This document shows positions 7,774 to 17,940 of a DNA stretch of 64,000 nucleotides, piece after piece. The stretch lies in the NCBI RefSeq assembly GCF_036244895.1, contig NZ_BQKE01000001.1, positions 682,001-746,000 of the forward strand. The letters run 5' to 3'. The DNA comes from Persicobacter diffluens (GTDB lineage: Bacteria; Bacteroidota; Bacteroidia; Cytophagales; Cyclobacteriaceae). The notes below the pieces were generated by a model. That model was not told where the DNA came from. It saw only the letters and a program-made list of their open reading frames with translations, and made no database searches. Both the position numbers and the translations under genes were made by a program. The stretch's first letter is position 1, and every line of letters starts with the position of its first letter.

Positions 7774-9885
7774 TTGTTGCCAACATCAAATTATGAGGAA
7801 GTGATCAAAAATTGGGCTGCTCACAAGTGTCCGCAAGGGATTTTGTTTTTCCTGTTTTTATGCATCGGACTGTTTAGTCAGGTAAGTGTAAGTGCTGAAA
7901 CGGCACAAAATGAAAAGGCGAAGGTGAAATTTTCAACCAAAACGCCCAAGGCCACTATGGCTTCTCATTTGTATTTTTTGGAGAAAGCGCATTACCAACC
8001 ATCGGTGGCTGCATACACCATTGCCGGGGATAGCTTGAGTTTACAAGTGAAAATAGGCATGGCACTGCAGTTGAAACAAATATTTGGTCGCTTGGGTGGA
8101 GTAGACTGGGATGAGGTGCCGGATAAGCGCAATTATAAGGATGGTTTGCTTGGTGGCGAAAAGAAATTTCAGCCCTTTGATGATTTCCCGGAAATCTATT
8201 TGGAAAAGATTGGGGCTAAATGGCTTTATTCCGAGCCAACGGCCAATGCTATTCCTATTCTTTATGACCGGCTTTTTCCATCATTAAACATACAGGATGA
8301 ATTGGTGGTGCTACCGGATACGCTACCAGATGAGCCGGTGGAGGAATTTGTACCCGAGGATTCTTTAAATGTAAAACCCAGACCGGTAAAAAAGCCGGTG
8401 GTGGAAAATAAGGGGACGCCAAAAGAGTTTAGGTTAAAAACTCCGCGGCAGACGCTTCAAACTATTTTCTATTTTTTAGCATCCGATCATTATCGACCTG
8501 ATCTTTCAGCCCGAGCGATGGAAGGAGATGCAGAAACCGCAGAGAAAATTGAGGCGGCAATTAAGCTGAAAGAGATTTTTGATGGAATGGGAATAGCCAT
8601 CAATTTTAGGGATTTATCAGATGATCCAAATTATACAGACACCCTGACTAATGAGCAACGCTTTGTGATTCACCGCAGGCTGCCGGAATTATATTTAGAG
8701 AAGGAAGGTAGTCAATGGCTCCTTTCCGAAGTAAGTGTGGCCATGTTGGATGATATTCATAGCGGAGTTTATTTATTTGGAAAAGAGCGGATAGATAATG
8801 TAGCTCAAAAAGTGCAACGCTGGGTGGGAGAAACCGCCCGGGATCCTATGTGGGGACTGGAACGCTGGCAGGTGGCCATGATTTTATTGACCATCATATT
8901 GGGAATTATCTTTTTTATTGTGCCAGTAACCGTATTCAATTTCTTGGTTCGGGCAATTTATGAGGATGAAGATGATAGGAAATATCCCATGATGATTTTC
9001 CCACCATTGTTGGCTTCAGGAATATTTTTGGTGGTTTTTAATTTTATGCCAGCGGCGGAACTCCCGATTAATTTCTACTCCTATCTACGTTTCTTTACCA
9101 AAGTTTTCTTTCTGATTTTATTATCCTCCGGAGCTTTCAGGGTGCTGGACTGGTGGACGGACAGAAGTCATAAAAAGAAAACGGCTAAGAAGCGAGGCCT
9201 TTATCCCTTCCTGGCCATGGTGATGAAGATTGTCACTGTGATATTCGTAATTCTGATTCTGTTGTCAGAAGCCGGGGTGAATATGGGGAAATTGCTAACG
9301 GGGCTTTCAATAGGGGGTATTGCCCTGGCACTGGCGGCACAGGAAACGATCAAAAACTTCTTTGGTTCTGTCATGATTCTGTTAGACCAGCCTTTCACCG
9401 TTGGGCAGTGGATCAGTGTGGATAATTTTTCAGGATCGGTAGAGGAAATAGGATTGCGATCTACTCGCATTCGAACTTCGGATAATTCTGTGGTTTCCAT
9501 TCCTAATAGTAAGATGGCCGATTTTACGGTCAACAATCTGGGGAGGAGGGAGTATCGTAAGTTTAGGACGGTATTGCGAATTTCACAGAATTCTCCCTTA
9601 CCTAAAATTAATGGTTATGTGAAGGGCTTAAGAAAATATTTTGAGGAGCATGAACATATACGGGAGAATCCAAGGGTATATCTATATGACGTGACGGCCT
9701 ATAGTTACGATGTACTGGTGTATATTTACCTGAATGTGGCAGATTATAATGAGGAGCTGGCGCTAAGGCATGATTTGGTACATGAAATAATCCGATTAGC
9801 CGCAGAACTTGATATTCACCTGGCTTCCGGCAATAAGCTATCGCTTGCGGTGGATAACAACCCTCCGACAAACTTTATAGAGTAA
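7774..9885 (+). CDS. MscS family mechanosensitive ion channel with duplicated N-terminal periplasmic domain
   Basis: An inner-membrane channel expected to release solutes on hypo-osmotic shock. About 703 residues. A signal-like hydrophobic segment near residues 23-42 is followed by two copies of a domain of about 115 residues, at roughly 55-175 and 222-335. Both copies share the pattern T-P-(R/K)-x-T, H-Y-x-P and LYLEK-x-G-(A/S)-x-WL. Then come membrane helices and the conserved MscS pore and beta domain (LSIGGIALALAAQETIKNFF, GSVEEIGLRSTRIRT, VVSIPNSKM). The start codon is uncertain: TTG 7774, TTG 7777 or GTG 7801. A terminator follows. Confidence 0.88.
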   Translation: MLPTSNYEEVIKNWAAHKCPQGILFFLFLCIGLFSQVSVSAETAQNEKAKVKFSTKTPKATMASHLYFLEKAHYQPSVAAYTIAGDSLSLQVKIGMALQLKQIFGRLGGVDWDEVPDKRNYKDGLLGGEKKFQPFDDFPEIYLEKIGAKWLYSEPTANAIPILYDRLFPSLNIQDELVVLPDTLPDEPVEEFVPEDSLNVKPRPVKKPVVENKGTPKEFRLKTPRQTLQTIFYFLASDHYRPDLSARAMEGDAETAEKIEAAIKLKEIFDGMGIAINFRDLSDDPNYTDTLTNEQRFVIHRRLPELYLEKEGSQWLLSEVSVAMLDDIHSGVYLFGKERIDNVAQKVQRWVGETARDPMWGLERWQVAMILLTIILGIIFFIVPVTVFNFLVRAIYEDEDDRKYPMMIFPPLLASGIFLVVFNFMPAAELPINFYSYLRFFTKVFFLILLSSGAFRVLDWWTDRSHKKKTAKKRGLYPFLAMVMKIVTVIFVILILLSEAGVNMGKLLTGLSIGGIALALAAQETIKNFFGSVMILLDQPFTVGQWISVDNFSGSVEEIGLRSTRIRTSDNSVVSIPNSKMADFTVNNLGRREYRKFRTVLRISQNSPLPKINGYVKGLRKYFEEHEHIRENPRVYLYDVTAYSYDVLVYIYLNVADYNEELALRHDLVHEIIRLAAELDIHLASGNKLSLAVDNNPPTNFIE

Positions 9886-9889
9886 ATAT

Positions 9890-9921
9890 TGATCCCTGGC
9901 TTTGGTCAGGGATTTTTTTTG
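9890..9921 (+). terminator. Intrinsic terminator of the MscS gene
   Basis: ATCCCTG (9892-9898) / CAGGGAT (9907-9913) followed by eight T. Confidence 0.8.
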
Positions 9922-10258
9922 AACGTTTGGTGAGCCAGGGAATCTCGGTTTGCTTTCAAACGCTTTTGGCATCTTAAGAAGATCATTTTTTTATTTTAGG
10001 GAAATTATTCAAGCCTGACCTTCAAATTTGACCTTTTCTCGAATTGATACCCCTCAAATTCAATATCAATGCTTTTTTTTTGATAAATTCGCAAGCTAGA
10101 TGTAATACTGTTTTTTTGCGAAATGCTTTGAGGCATTTAAAGGTGGAAATTTTGGCAATTCATTTTTCAACCATCTTTTTATCTTTTTGGGCTTAGGGGG
10201 CAATGAGCTGCAGAAAGCAGAGAACCAAACGAATTTTAGGAATCTTATAATTTTAAAA
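9922..10258. other. Intergenic region upstream of the peptide transporter, no feature seen
   Basis: About 335 AT-rich bases with homopolymer T runs. No ORF, repeat copy or convincing TAnnTTTG promoter was found. The promoter of the POT transporter should lie here. Confidence 0.4.
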
Positions 10259-11758
10259 ATGGAAAAAACAGTCGATAGGAGCTTCTTCGGGCATCCAATG
10301 GGATTGTCTACGCTGTTTGCGACAGAATTCTGGGAACGCTTCTCGTACTACGGGATGCGCGCAATTCTAACCTTATTTTTAACAGCGCAGCTGGTTGATG
10401 GTGGTTTTGGCTATACAGATGATCAGGCTCTGGCTTTGTACGGTATCTTTACCGCCTTGGTTTATGTAACTCCAATTATTGGCGGAATTTTGGCCGATAA
10501 AGTACTAGGCCAGCGCAAAACAATTTACATAGGTGGAATTGCTATGGCGATTGGTCAATTTATTTTGGCTTATTCAGCCATGCATGGCAATGATCCTACT
10601 GCACATCACCAATTCATGTTCAACCTTGGATTGGCGGTATTGATTTTGGGTAACGGTTTCTTCAAGCCGAATATCTCGACCATGGTGGGGAGCTTGTATG
10701 ATGCCAATGATGATCGTCGTGACGGTGCCTTCACCCTTTTCTACATGGGGATTAATGCAGGTGCGTTCTTCGCACCATTGGTTGCTGGTGCTTTAGCGGA
10801 AGGTATTGCTTGGTACTATGGTTTCTTGTCTGCTGGTGTGGGCATGTTGATCGGTACGCTTTGGTTCTACTTCCGTGCCGAAACTTTGGGTAACGTTGGT
10901 TTGCCTCCAAAAGCGCCAAAAGAGGCTTTGCGTATCGCCGCTTCAGATTGGAAAGACATCATTCTTTATGTAGCTGGAACCGTGCTTTTGGCTATTGGTG
11001 TAATGCTAGGTTGGGCTGCTTTGCCTGAAATCGGTCAGGATATTTTAGTTTACACCGTAGGTGGTGGTGGTATTCTTTACTTGTTATTCACAGTATTCAA
11101 AAATACGGAAGGTAAAACAGAGTGGAGCCGTGTAGGAGTTATCTTCCTTTTGACGATTTTCAACATTGTTTTCTGGTCTGGCTTTGAGCAAGCAGGGGGT
11201 ACTTTCAACTTGTTTGCCCGTGATATGACAGAGCGTAGCCTTTTCGGAATGGAAATTCCTGCTTCGGCTTTCCAAGCGATCAACGCCATTGCTATCTTCA
11301 TTTTTGCCCCTGTATTTACCGTAATTTGGGATAAATTAAGCCGTGCCAAAGCAAATCCACGTACTCCGGTGAAGTTTGCAATAGGTTTATTCTTATTGTC
11401 AGCTGGTTTCTTTGTAATGGCCTTAGCTGATGAGGCTACAGGCGGTGGTTTAAACAAAGTTTCTCCACTTTGGCTGGTAATGGTTTATTTGCTACACACC
11501 TGGGGTGAGCTTTGCCTTTCACCAATTGGTCTGTCGATGATTACCAAGCTTTCTCCACCAAAAATCGTCTCTGTTATGATGGGGCTTTGGATGGGTTCTA
11601 TTGCCTTGGGTAACTTCCTGGCGGCTTCTATGAAAAGTATTGTGGAAAACTTTGACATTCCATTGTTCTATTTCATTGGTGCTGAAGCCGCGATTGCCGG
11701 GGTAATCCTTTTGGTATTGTCACCATTCATGATCAAAATGATGAAAGGTATTCACTAA
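10259..11758 (+). CDS. POT/PTR family proton-coupled oligopeptide transporter
   Basis: Inner-membrane proton symporter that imports di- and tripeptides. The 499-residue protein begins MEKTVDRSFFGHPMGL and shows the POT signature ExxERFSYYG (EFWERFSYYGMRAIL). The second signature region is present as GNGFFKPNISTMVG and FYMGINAGAF, and 12-14 hydrophobic helices are seen. An in-frame start at 10187 would add 24 unrelated residues, so 10259 is chosen. It is monocistronic, with a strong terminator downstream. Confidence 0.93.
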   Translation: MEKTVDRSFFGHPMGLSTLFATEFWERFSYYGMRAILTLFLTAQLVDGGFGYTDDQALALYGIFTALVYVTPIIGGILADKVLGQRKTIYIGGIAMAIGQFILAYSAMHGNDPTAHHQFMFNLGLAVLILGNGFFKPNISTMVGSLYDANDDRRDGAFTLFYMGINAGAFFAPLVAGALAEGIAWYYGFLSAGVGMLIGTLWFYFRAETLGNVGLPPKAPKEALRIAASDWKDIILYVAGTVLLAIGVMLGWAALPEIGQDILVYTVGGGGILYLLFTVFKNTEGKTEWSRVGVIFLLTIFNIVFWSGFEQAGGTFNLFARDMTERSLFGMEIPASAFQAINAIAIFIFAPVFTVIWDKLSRAKANPRTPVKFAIGLFLLSAGFFVMALADEATGGGLNKVSPLWLVMVYLLHTWGELCLSPIGLSMITKLSPPKIVSVMMGLWMGSIALGNFLAASMKSIVENFDIPLFYFIGAEAAIAGVILLVLSPFMIKMMKGIH

Positions 11759-11802
11759 TCCTTTCTGCATAAGAGCCTGTTGAATCATGCTTTTACAAAA
11801 CT

Positions 11803-11839
11803 AAAGGAGGTTGTCCACTACGGATGACCTCCTTTTTTT
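11803..11839 (+). terminator. Intrinsic terminator of the POT transporter
   Basis: AAAGGAGGT (11803-11811) / ACCTCCTTT (11827-11835) followed by T residues. Confidence 0.8.
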
Positions 11840-11846
11840 ATGGGAT

Positions 11847-14381
11847 TTATTGAACAATCACCTTTTGAGATTGTAGGCTGCCATGCTCCCGATATCGGAA
11901 AATGTAGAGTCCGGAAGGGATGTAGGCTTGCCCACTAGGGGCATTGGTTTTGTAAACGGTGTTGCCGTTCAGGTCGGTGATGTTGAGTAGGAAGTCGGGA
12001 GCAGTACTGTCCCATTGGAGGTGTTGGGAGGAGGGGTTGGGGAAATGAAATGTAGGGGGAGCGGGCTTTTCGGAAATGGGCATTTGGCGGAGGTTGTTGT
12101 TCGGTTCTGAGGGGCTTACCAGATATTGCGGAATGACTTCTTTCGCAAAATCCGGGCCCTGCCAGGACAGGGTGGCATTCGCCCAGCTTCCGGAATTATA
12201 ATATTCCACCTGAATCAGATGCGTGCCGGCACTCAGGTTGATCTGCGCCGTCCGCTCTGTTCTTTTTTGGTTGAACCAGGCATCCATGATTAAATTACCA
12301 TCAATAAATATACGACTTCCGTCATTGGCGTCCATGGTAAACAGGTAGTCGCCCTCCGTGCTAACTTCCACCGCTCCTGACCAGCGGGCGGAGAAAGCTT
12401 TTGGGTCAAAGCCTTCCGCAGGGGCGCTTTTTCTCCAATGGTTAAATATGGCACCGGAGGTATCCACCTTAGGGGTTCCGCTGAAATCGCTGGTAGGAAA
12501 TAATTCCAAATGCCATCCTTTTCCCTGATAATGATCTTCAGGAATAAAAGGGTTTAGGAATTCCATGCCAATGGGAAATTGTTGCTCGCCGTCCGGCAGG
12601 GTCCAGCCAATGGTAAGATGATCATTAGAGCCGGTCTCTTTTCTAAGGGCTTCGATATAGTATTTTTTTCCGGCTTCAAGGGAGACTGGCTCAGAGCTTT
12701 GTGCGGTTTGTTCATTAAAAACATTGTAAGTCGTTTTTTTGGTGAGATTGATAATTCGAACAGCATTATTCATCTGCTCATTGGTACTTAGCCAAAGCTC
12801 CACCTTATTGTCTGCGCTGGCATGGAAAGTATATTGCCCACTTTGGGGAGCTGTTAGCCATCCCGATATCCGATCCCCATAGTAATTTCCCTGATCCTGT
12901 GGTATGGTGAACTCACTGATTGCTTCCTGAAAAGTGGGGGCCTCCTTCAGGGGGATCTCGCTGATTTTGCCATTTGACATATCGGTCCATACTTCCCGCC
13001 AAAGGCCTTGTGGCTGGCTGATACGGGAACTTCCACCTTGATTTTCATAGGCGCCGGCATCGGCCATTGCACCATAAATACGACTATTACCTTCGAAATC
13101 AGTACTCACCGGGAACGGTAGATCAGTCCCCTTGTCGATGGCCGGGGAATCATCATTCAGGCGTAAGTCAAAAGCGGCGGAGTCCAAAAAAGAAGCAGTC
13201 AGGGCATATTCGTACCGTTCATTGGCCAGGGTGTCCATTGTAGGAGAAATGTGATCCGGCACCATGATGTAGGACTTAATTCTTTTTGCAAATTGGTATT
13301 CTTGTAATTTTCCTGGGCCTACGATGAGGTTGTTCCGAATGGAGGTCAATCCAATTTCATAATTATAAGTGATGATGCCATGATGTCCGGGTTTGTATAA
13401 GGTGTTGTTGAAAATGCGAATGGCCCGATTGGCATCGGAGGATCGGTTGGCTATGTAAATGGCATCCTGAAACGCATTGATCACCACATTATTGTAAACT
13501 TGGGTGTCGTTGGCAGAAAAAAGGATAATGGAAACCCCGTAGCCATTTTCTACATAATTGTTCGAAATGACAGAGTTGATGGTGTTTTCTCCAAGAAAGA
13601 TGCCTGAGGAATGATTTCGGATTTGTTCCTGTGAAAAGTCTTTCAGGCTATTGTGAGAAATGTTGACATCGCTAATGGCATTTACTACCTGTATGCCATC
13701 CCAGCCAGTGCGCTCGATTTGATTATGGGTGATGGTCACATTTTGCATTTTCGCCGGACTGAGGCCTGTGCATGCTCCTTGGTTAACGGAGGTCCCAGTA
13801 TGGCCTATGTATAAGGCCTCTCCCCCGGTATCATGAATAAATAGGTGATGCAGGCTAATATTTTGGATGGTGAAATTTTCCCCCCAGGTTTCCGGTTTAT
13901 CACAAATGGGGTCACATTTGATCTGAACCCCGGCGAATCTGGTATTGGAAATTTCAATATGATCAAGCTGATAATCCGTCGATACGCCAGAAATCCCAAA
14001 TCCTGTATTTTCCTGATTGTTTATCCAGAAGCCATATTCAAAATTAGCATCTCCAGTACCGGTAAATATGAAATGCTTACTGTCTCTGAAGTTGATGCCA
14101 TAATAATGCTGCAATTCACCAATTTTCACCTGACCGCCTTCATTAATGATGACCACAGGCTGTTCCGGGCTGCCGACAATCTCCACAAAACCAAGGAAGG
14201 GGTATTGTCCAGCCTGTATGGCCAAGGTGTCTCCGGGCTGAACCCCTAAATCAGGGCCTTTGACATAATTATTGGCAGGGCTAATGATATGCTTTTCTGC
14301 AAAAACCGAAAATGGCAAAATGAATAAAAGCAGGAGGAAAAGCAGGTTCGGGTGACTTTTAAGTGTAAAAATGCGAAACAT
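11847..14381 (-). CDS. Secreted right-handed beta-helix protein with two PA14 domains and a T9SS-like C-terminus
   Basis: An 844-residue exported protein. It has an N-terminal signal peptide (LLFLLLLFILPFSVFAE). A right-handed parallel beta-helix covers roughly residues 40-440, with N-x-I/V repeats such as ISHNSLKDF, ISNNYVENG and IRNNLIVGPG. Two PA14-type modules follow near 455-590 and 620-750 (SGWLTAPQSGQYTFHASADN and GDYLFTMDANDGSRIFIDG). The last 65 residues (ITDLNGNTVYK, SGLYIFRY, QKVIVQ) resemble a type A T9SS sorting domain. Such proteins usually bind or cleave polysaccharides at the cell surface (family inference); no catalytic motif is clear. Confidence 0.85.
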   Translation of the reverse strand: MFRIFTLKSHPNLLFLLLLFILPFSVFAEKHIISPANNYVKGPDLGVQPGDTLAIQAGQYPFLGFVEIVGSPEQPVVIINEGGQVKIGELQHYYGINFRDSKHFIFTGTGDANFEYGFWINNQENTGFGISGVSTDYQLDHIEISNTRFAGVQIKCDPICDKPETWGENFTIQNISLHHLFIHDTGGEALYIGHTGTSVNQGACTGLSPAKMQNVTITHNQIERTGWDGIQVVNAISDVNISHNSLKDFSQEQIRNHSSGIFLGENTINSVISNNYVENGYGVSIILFSANDTQVYNNVVINAFQDAIYIANRSSDANRAIRIFNNTLYKPGHHGIITYNYEIGLTSIRNNLIVGPGKLQEYQFAKRIKSYIMVPDHISPTMDTLANERYEYALTASFLDSAAFDLRLNDDSPAIDKGTDLPFPVSTDFEGNSRIYGAMADAGAYENQGGSSRISQPQGLWREVWTDMSNGKISEIPLKEAPTFQEAISEFTIPQDQGNYYGDRISGWLTAPQSGQYTFHASADNKVELWLSTNEQMNNAVRIINLTKKTTYNVFNEQTAQSSEPVSLEAGKKYYIEALRKETGSNDHLTIGWTLPDGEQQFPIGMEFLNPFIPEDHYQGKGWHLELFPTSDFSGTPKVDTSGAIFNHWRKSAPAEGFDPKAFSARWSGAVEVSTEGDYLFTMDANDGSRIFIDGNLIMDAWFNQKRTERTAQINLSAGTHLIQVEYYNSGSWANATLSWQGPDFAKEVIPQYLVSPSEPNNNLRQMPISEKPAPPTFHFPNPSSQHLQWDSTAPDFLLNITDLNGNTVYKTNAPSGQAYIPSGLYIFRYREHGSLQSQKVIVQ

Positions 14382-14457
14382 TATTCTTTGGAGGTTTTAT
14401 AGTTTTCTCCTCTCCTAACCTGCTTGAGTACCCATTGTTTTTAAAGGTGAATAATTA

Positions 14458-16088
14458 GGGTCTGCTGAAATAGTTCGAATTATCTAAAAACGACTGAAGA
14501 TCAACTTATTAAATCACATTAAATCTCTTTTAGTGCAAGGGGAAATTTTGTAAATTGTCCTTTAAATAGCCCCAGGGCTCCTTTCCTACTTTTTTAGCTT
14601 GCACTATGATTAAGCATTCCCCTGATCAACTTGAGATTTCTGATTTTATGGACCCGTATTTGGGTGGCCTTAATCCCAATAATAGATGGATTATTATGGC
14701 CAAAGAAATTCCTTGGAGTCAATTAAAAAGGATCTATGAACGGAACATGTCCTTCGACAAAGGAGCTAGACCTAAACCAGCGCGTTTAGTGATTGGAGCC
14801 TTGATTATCAAACACAAATATAAGTTGTCTGATAGAGAAACAATTGAACAAATCAAAGAAAGTCCATATCTACAATACTTTGTTGGATTGCATAAATTTC
14901 AACATGATCAGGTATTCGATTCTTCATTATTTCCGACAATTAGAAAGCGTTTGACCATAAAAGACTTTAATGATTTAAGTCACTTACTCCAGAGTCATGA
15001 CGTTAGTATTGATGAGCAAAGCGAACTTCGTGATGAAAAAAATGTAGAAAGTGATACAAAATATAAGAAGCCTGAAATTGAAAACTCGATATCAGTTGAT
15101 GCTACTGTAGCGGTGCAAGAAATTCCTTATCCGACCGACCTGGCTTTGATCAATAAGGCTCGCATTGAATCAGAATCCAGGGAAACCTAGAAGCTATCGA
15201 CAAAAAGCCCAAAAAGAATTTCTAGCGTTGACAAGAAAAAAGAAGAAAGGCGCCGATTTTTGGAGGGCTGCAAATCGAAAACAACTACAGTATCTTCATC
15301 GAAATATAGGGCATATTCATCGTCTATTAGACCAAATTAAGGTAGGTATTCCTTTGAATAAGCGTTTTTTGAAGCTATTGTATGTTATTCAAGAAGTGTA
15401 TCGCCAACAAATGGAAATGATTGAAGAGAAGAAAAATACGGTTGGTTTCCGTATTGTAAACTTATATCAACCACATATTCGCCCCATCATAAGAGGGAAG
15501 TCTGGAGCGAATGTTGAATTTGGAGCTAAAATATCAATATCTATTGACCAAGGCTATTCTTATATTGACCATCATGATTTTGAAGCATACTATGAAGGGG
15601 AAGAGGAGATTATCAAAAAGCATATTGAAGCACATAAACTACGGCACCCTCACACTAAGCTAAATGGAATTGTTGGAGACAAAATTTATGGAAATCGAAA
15701 TGCTAGAGAAGTTTATGATCAAAATGATATAACTTTCGTCGGCTCACCTCTTGGAGCTCCTCCTAAAGATCCTGAAAAAATTAAAGAGCGGGAAGAGAAT
15801 AAGGTTATCCATCAAAAATTGAGGAGTCATGTAGAAGGAAAATTTGGACAAACTAAAAGGGGGTATGGATTGAATAATATTAAGGCACGAAGATCAGACA
15901 CCACAAATTCATGGATTGGTGCCATCTTCTTTATTGCTAACCTTGAAAGATTCATGAAAGGAATCTTTTTTGACCTGTTTTTTAATATTTATAAATATGA
16001 TTTATGGGCATTAGTTACATCAATCATCGAAGCTGGAATTGGTAAACCAAATTTCAAGAAAAATAAAGAGACCTTTTTAAGCAGACCC
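14458..16088 (+). mobile_element. Insertion sequence of the IS5/IS1182 type, 1631 bp
   Basis: The left end reads GGGTCTGCTGAAATAG (14458-14473). The right end, inverted, reads GGGTCTGCTTAAAAAG (16073-16088), 14 of 16 matches. Both ends are flanked by TAATTA (14452-14457 and 16089-16094). This could be a 6-base or shorter (TA) target duplication; its palindromic nature prevents a decision. The element encodes one transposase that is broken by a frameshift. Confidence 0.8.
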
Positions 16089-16091
16089 TAA
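14606..16091 (+). pseudogene. IS5/IS1182-type DDE transposase, frameshifted
   Basis: The first frame (14606-15190) has the DUF772-like N-terminal domain (ARLVIGALIIKHKYKLSDRE) and the first catalytic Asp in SISVDATVA. The second frame (about 15165-16091) continues with PRSYRQKAQKEF, the second Asp region (GDKIYGNRNARE) and the Glu in HVEGKFGQTKRGYG. The frames overlap by 26 bases without a slippery A run. The linker expected between NKAR and PRSYRQ looks shortened, so an indel is more likely than programmed frameshifting. The stop codon TAA (16089-16091) lies just outside the terminal inverted repeat, in the flanking TAATTA. Confidence 0.75.
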
Positions 16092-16672
16092 TTAGAGTTG
16101 TAAGTTTTGTCCAGGAATTGTGATTTCGTTTTTTATTCCTTACTCATTTTTATTTTTGTTTAGTAATCAGTATTTGTCTTGTAATTATTTAAAGTGCAAT
16201 TGAATGGTGGATTAGTGAATAATTTATTGAGGTTTAAAGTTTTGATTTATTTTGGGGTTGTATCATGCGTCAAATCTTCATGTAAGTTTCATCGGTGGAT
16301 TATGACAAGCGGTTTTGTTTTTTTTGAAATGAATCCGAAGCCGGCTGAACTTTAAAAATAAATGATGCAGCTTAATGGTATTATTTTTTGAGTCAAACTT
16401 TTATTTCCATTCCTATTTTTGGGGTGTACTCAAGTGAAATTTGATTGAAAATAAGTTTTAGTAGGGCTTTTTTAATAGATTTATGCTAAGGGCTTATTTA
16501 TTTTCTAATCCCTATTGTTTCTCAATTCAATTTTCGGATATTTAAACACGGAAAAAGTGTTTTCGTAATTCCCAATGACTTTCGAGGCCTTTAAAACGCT
16601 GGTACATAATGGTATATCAGCGCATATTCGTGTGTCTAAGGTTTTGGAAGGATTGGGCCAAATAATAAAAAT
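16092..16672. other. AT-rich intergenic region upstream of guaC-like gene
   Basis: About 580 bases with no convincing ORF, no R1 or R2 copy and no clear riboswitch consensus. The promoter of the downstream gene is presumably in the last 150 bases, but no good TAnnTTTG match was found. Confidence 0.4.
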
Positions 16673-17710
16673 ATGAATATCAAAAAAGCGTATAGTTTCG
16701 ATGATGTACTGATTGTACCAAAGTATAATACCATTAAGTCTCGTCGAGATGTATCCTTCCGTACACGCGTAACCAAGAATCATTCTATCGATATTCCGAT
16801 CCTGATTGCCAATATGGATACCGTATGTGAGGCAGATATGTGTATTGCTGTTGGAAAATTGGGTGGTTTGGGTGTATTGCACCGCTTTTTAACCATTGAA
16901 GAGCAGTCTTCAGAAGTCATGAAGATTAAGGCCGAAGGCTTGCTATGTGCTGCTGCTTTGGGGATTAAAGATTATGAGGAGCGTTTGGCCTCTTTGGCTG
17001 CTGCGGGGGTAGATATTATCGTTTTAGATATTGCTCACGGGCATTCGGAGATGGCTAAAGATACTTTATTGTTTATCAAGAAAGAATATCCAAACATTGA
17101 TGTCATGGTAGGGAATATTGCCACTGCCGCTGCTGCTTTGGATTTTATGGAATGGGGAGCGGATGGCCTGAAAGTAGGGATTGGCCCAGGTTCCATGTGT
17201 ACCACCCGCGTGATGACCGGTTGTGGAGTTCCGCAGCTTTCCGCAATTGATAATGTGTTTCAGGCTGTGGCTGGCAAAGTACCGATTTGTGGTGATGGCG
17301 GCATTAAGGTGCCTGGAGATGTGGTGAAGGCGATTGGTGCCGGATCGGATACGGTGATGGTGGGTTCTATTGTTTCCGGAACGGATGAGACCCCGGGGGA
17401 AGTGGTTTCCATGGATGGTAAGAAATACAAGACTTATCGTGGTATGGCCTCTTTCGATGCGGCAATCCAAAAATTGAAAAAGGACAATGTGAAATCAATG
17501 GAGGTAGTGTCTGTTGAGGGAGAAAAAACATTGGTAGATTATAAAGGTCCTGTAGAGCCGATCATTAAGAAATATTTGGGTGGATTGGCATCCGGTATGA
17601 CTTATAATGGATCCAAGACCATTGGAGAAATGAAAGGTCAGGTAGAGTTCGTTGAAATATCTACACAGGGGATGAAAGAAAGCATTGCCCATGGGGTAAA
17701 GAAGATATAA
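16673..17710 (+). CDS. guaC: GMP reductase (IMPDH/GMPR family, no CBS domains)
   Basis: Enzymes of this TIM-barrel family interconvert IMP, XMP and GMP with NAD(P). The 345-residue protein starts with KKAYSFDDVLIVPKYNT and carries the catalytic Cys176 in GIGPGSMCTTR, the phosphate-binding GDGGIKVPGD and the flap region YRGMAS. The length and the lack of the two CBS domains of IMP dehydrogenase favour GMP reductase, which returns GMP to IMP in purine salvage. A short CBS-less IMPDH cannot be fully excluded. A strong terminator follows. Confidence 0.78.
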   Translation: MNIKKAYSFDDVLIVPKYNTIKSRRDVSFRTRVTKNHSIDIPILIANMDTVCEADMCIAVGKLGGLGVLHRFLTIEEQSSEVMKIKAEGLLCAAALGIKDYEERLASLAAAGVDIIVLDIAHGHSEMAKDTLLFIKKEYPNIDVMVGNIATAAAALDFMEWGADGLKVGIGPGSMCTTRVMTGCGVPQLSAIDNVFQAVAGKVPICGDGGIKVPGDVVKAIGAGSDTVMVGSIVSGTDETPGEVVSMDGKKYKTYRGMASFDAAIQKLKKDNVKSMEVVSVEGEKTLVDYKGPVEPIIKKYLGGLASGMTYNGSKTIGEMKGQVEFVEISTQGMKESIAHGVKKI

Positions 17711-17740
17711 GGATGTAAATCCTTTTTGATTGAGAGGAAG

Positions 17741-17766
17741 AGCGGCCAATGGCCGCTTTTTTTGTG
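17741..17766 (+). terminator. Intrinsic terminator of guaC-like gene
   Basis: AGCGGCC (17741-17747) AAT GGCCGCT (17751-17757) followed by T residues. Confidence 0.85.
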
Positions 17767-17940
17767 GTTTTTGGTTTTTTTAAGCAATTTACTGGCTCAT
17801 GTAAGGTGCATCGTAAAAAAGGTGATTCCTTATTCATGATTACCGGTAACATTCCATGTTAGAAAAGGAATGATTTTTTGTCGATTGCTCCAAAATTTTC
17901 GTAGAAGATTAAAGATTGTTTTGGCCCAAAAACCTATTGT

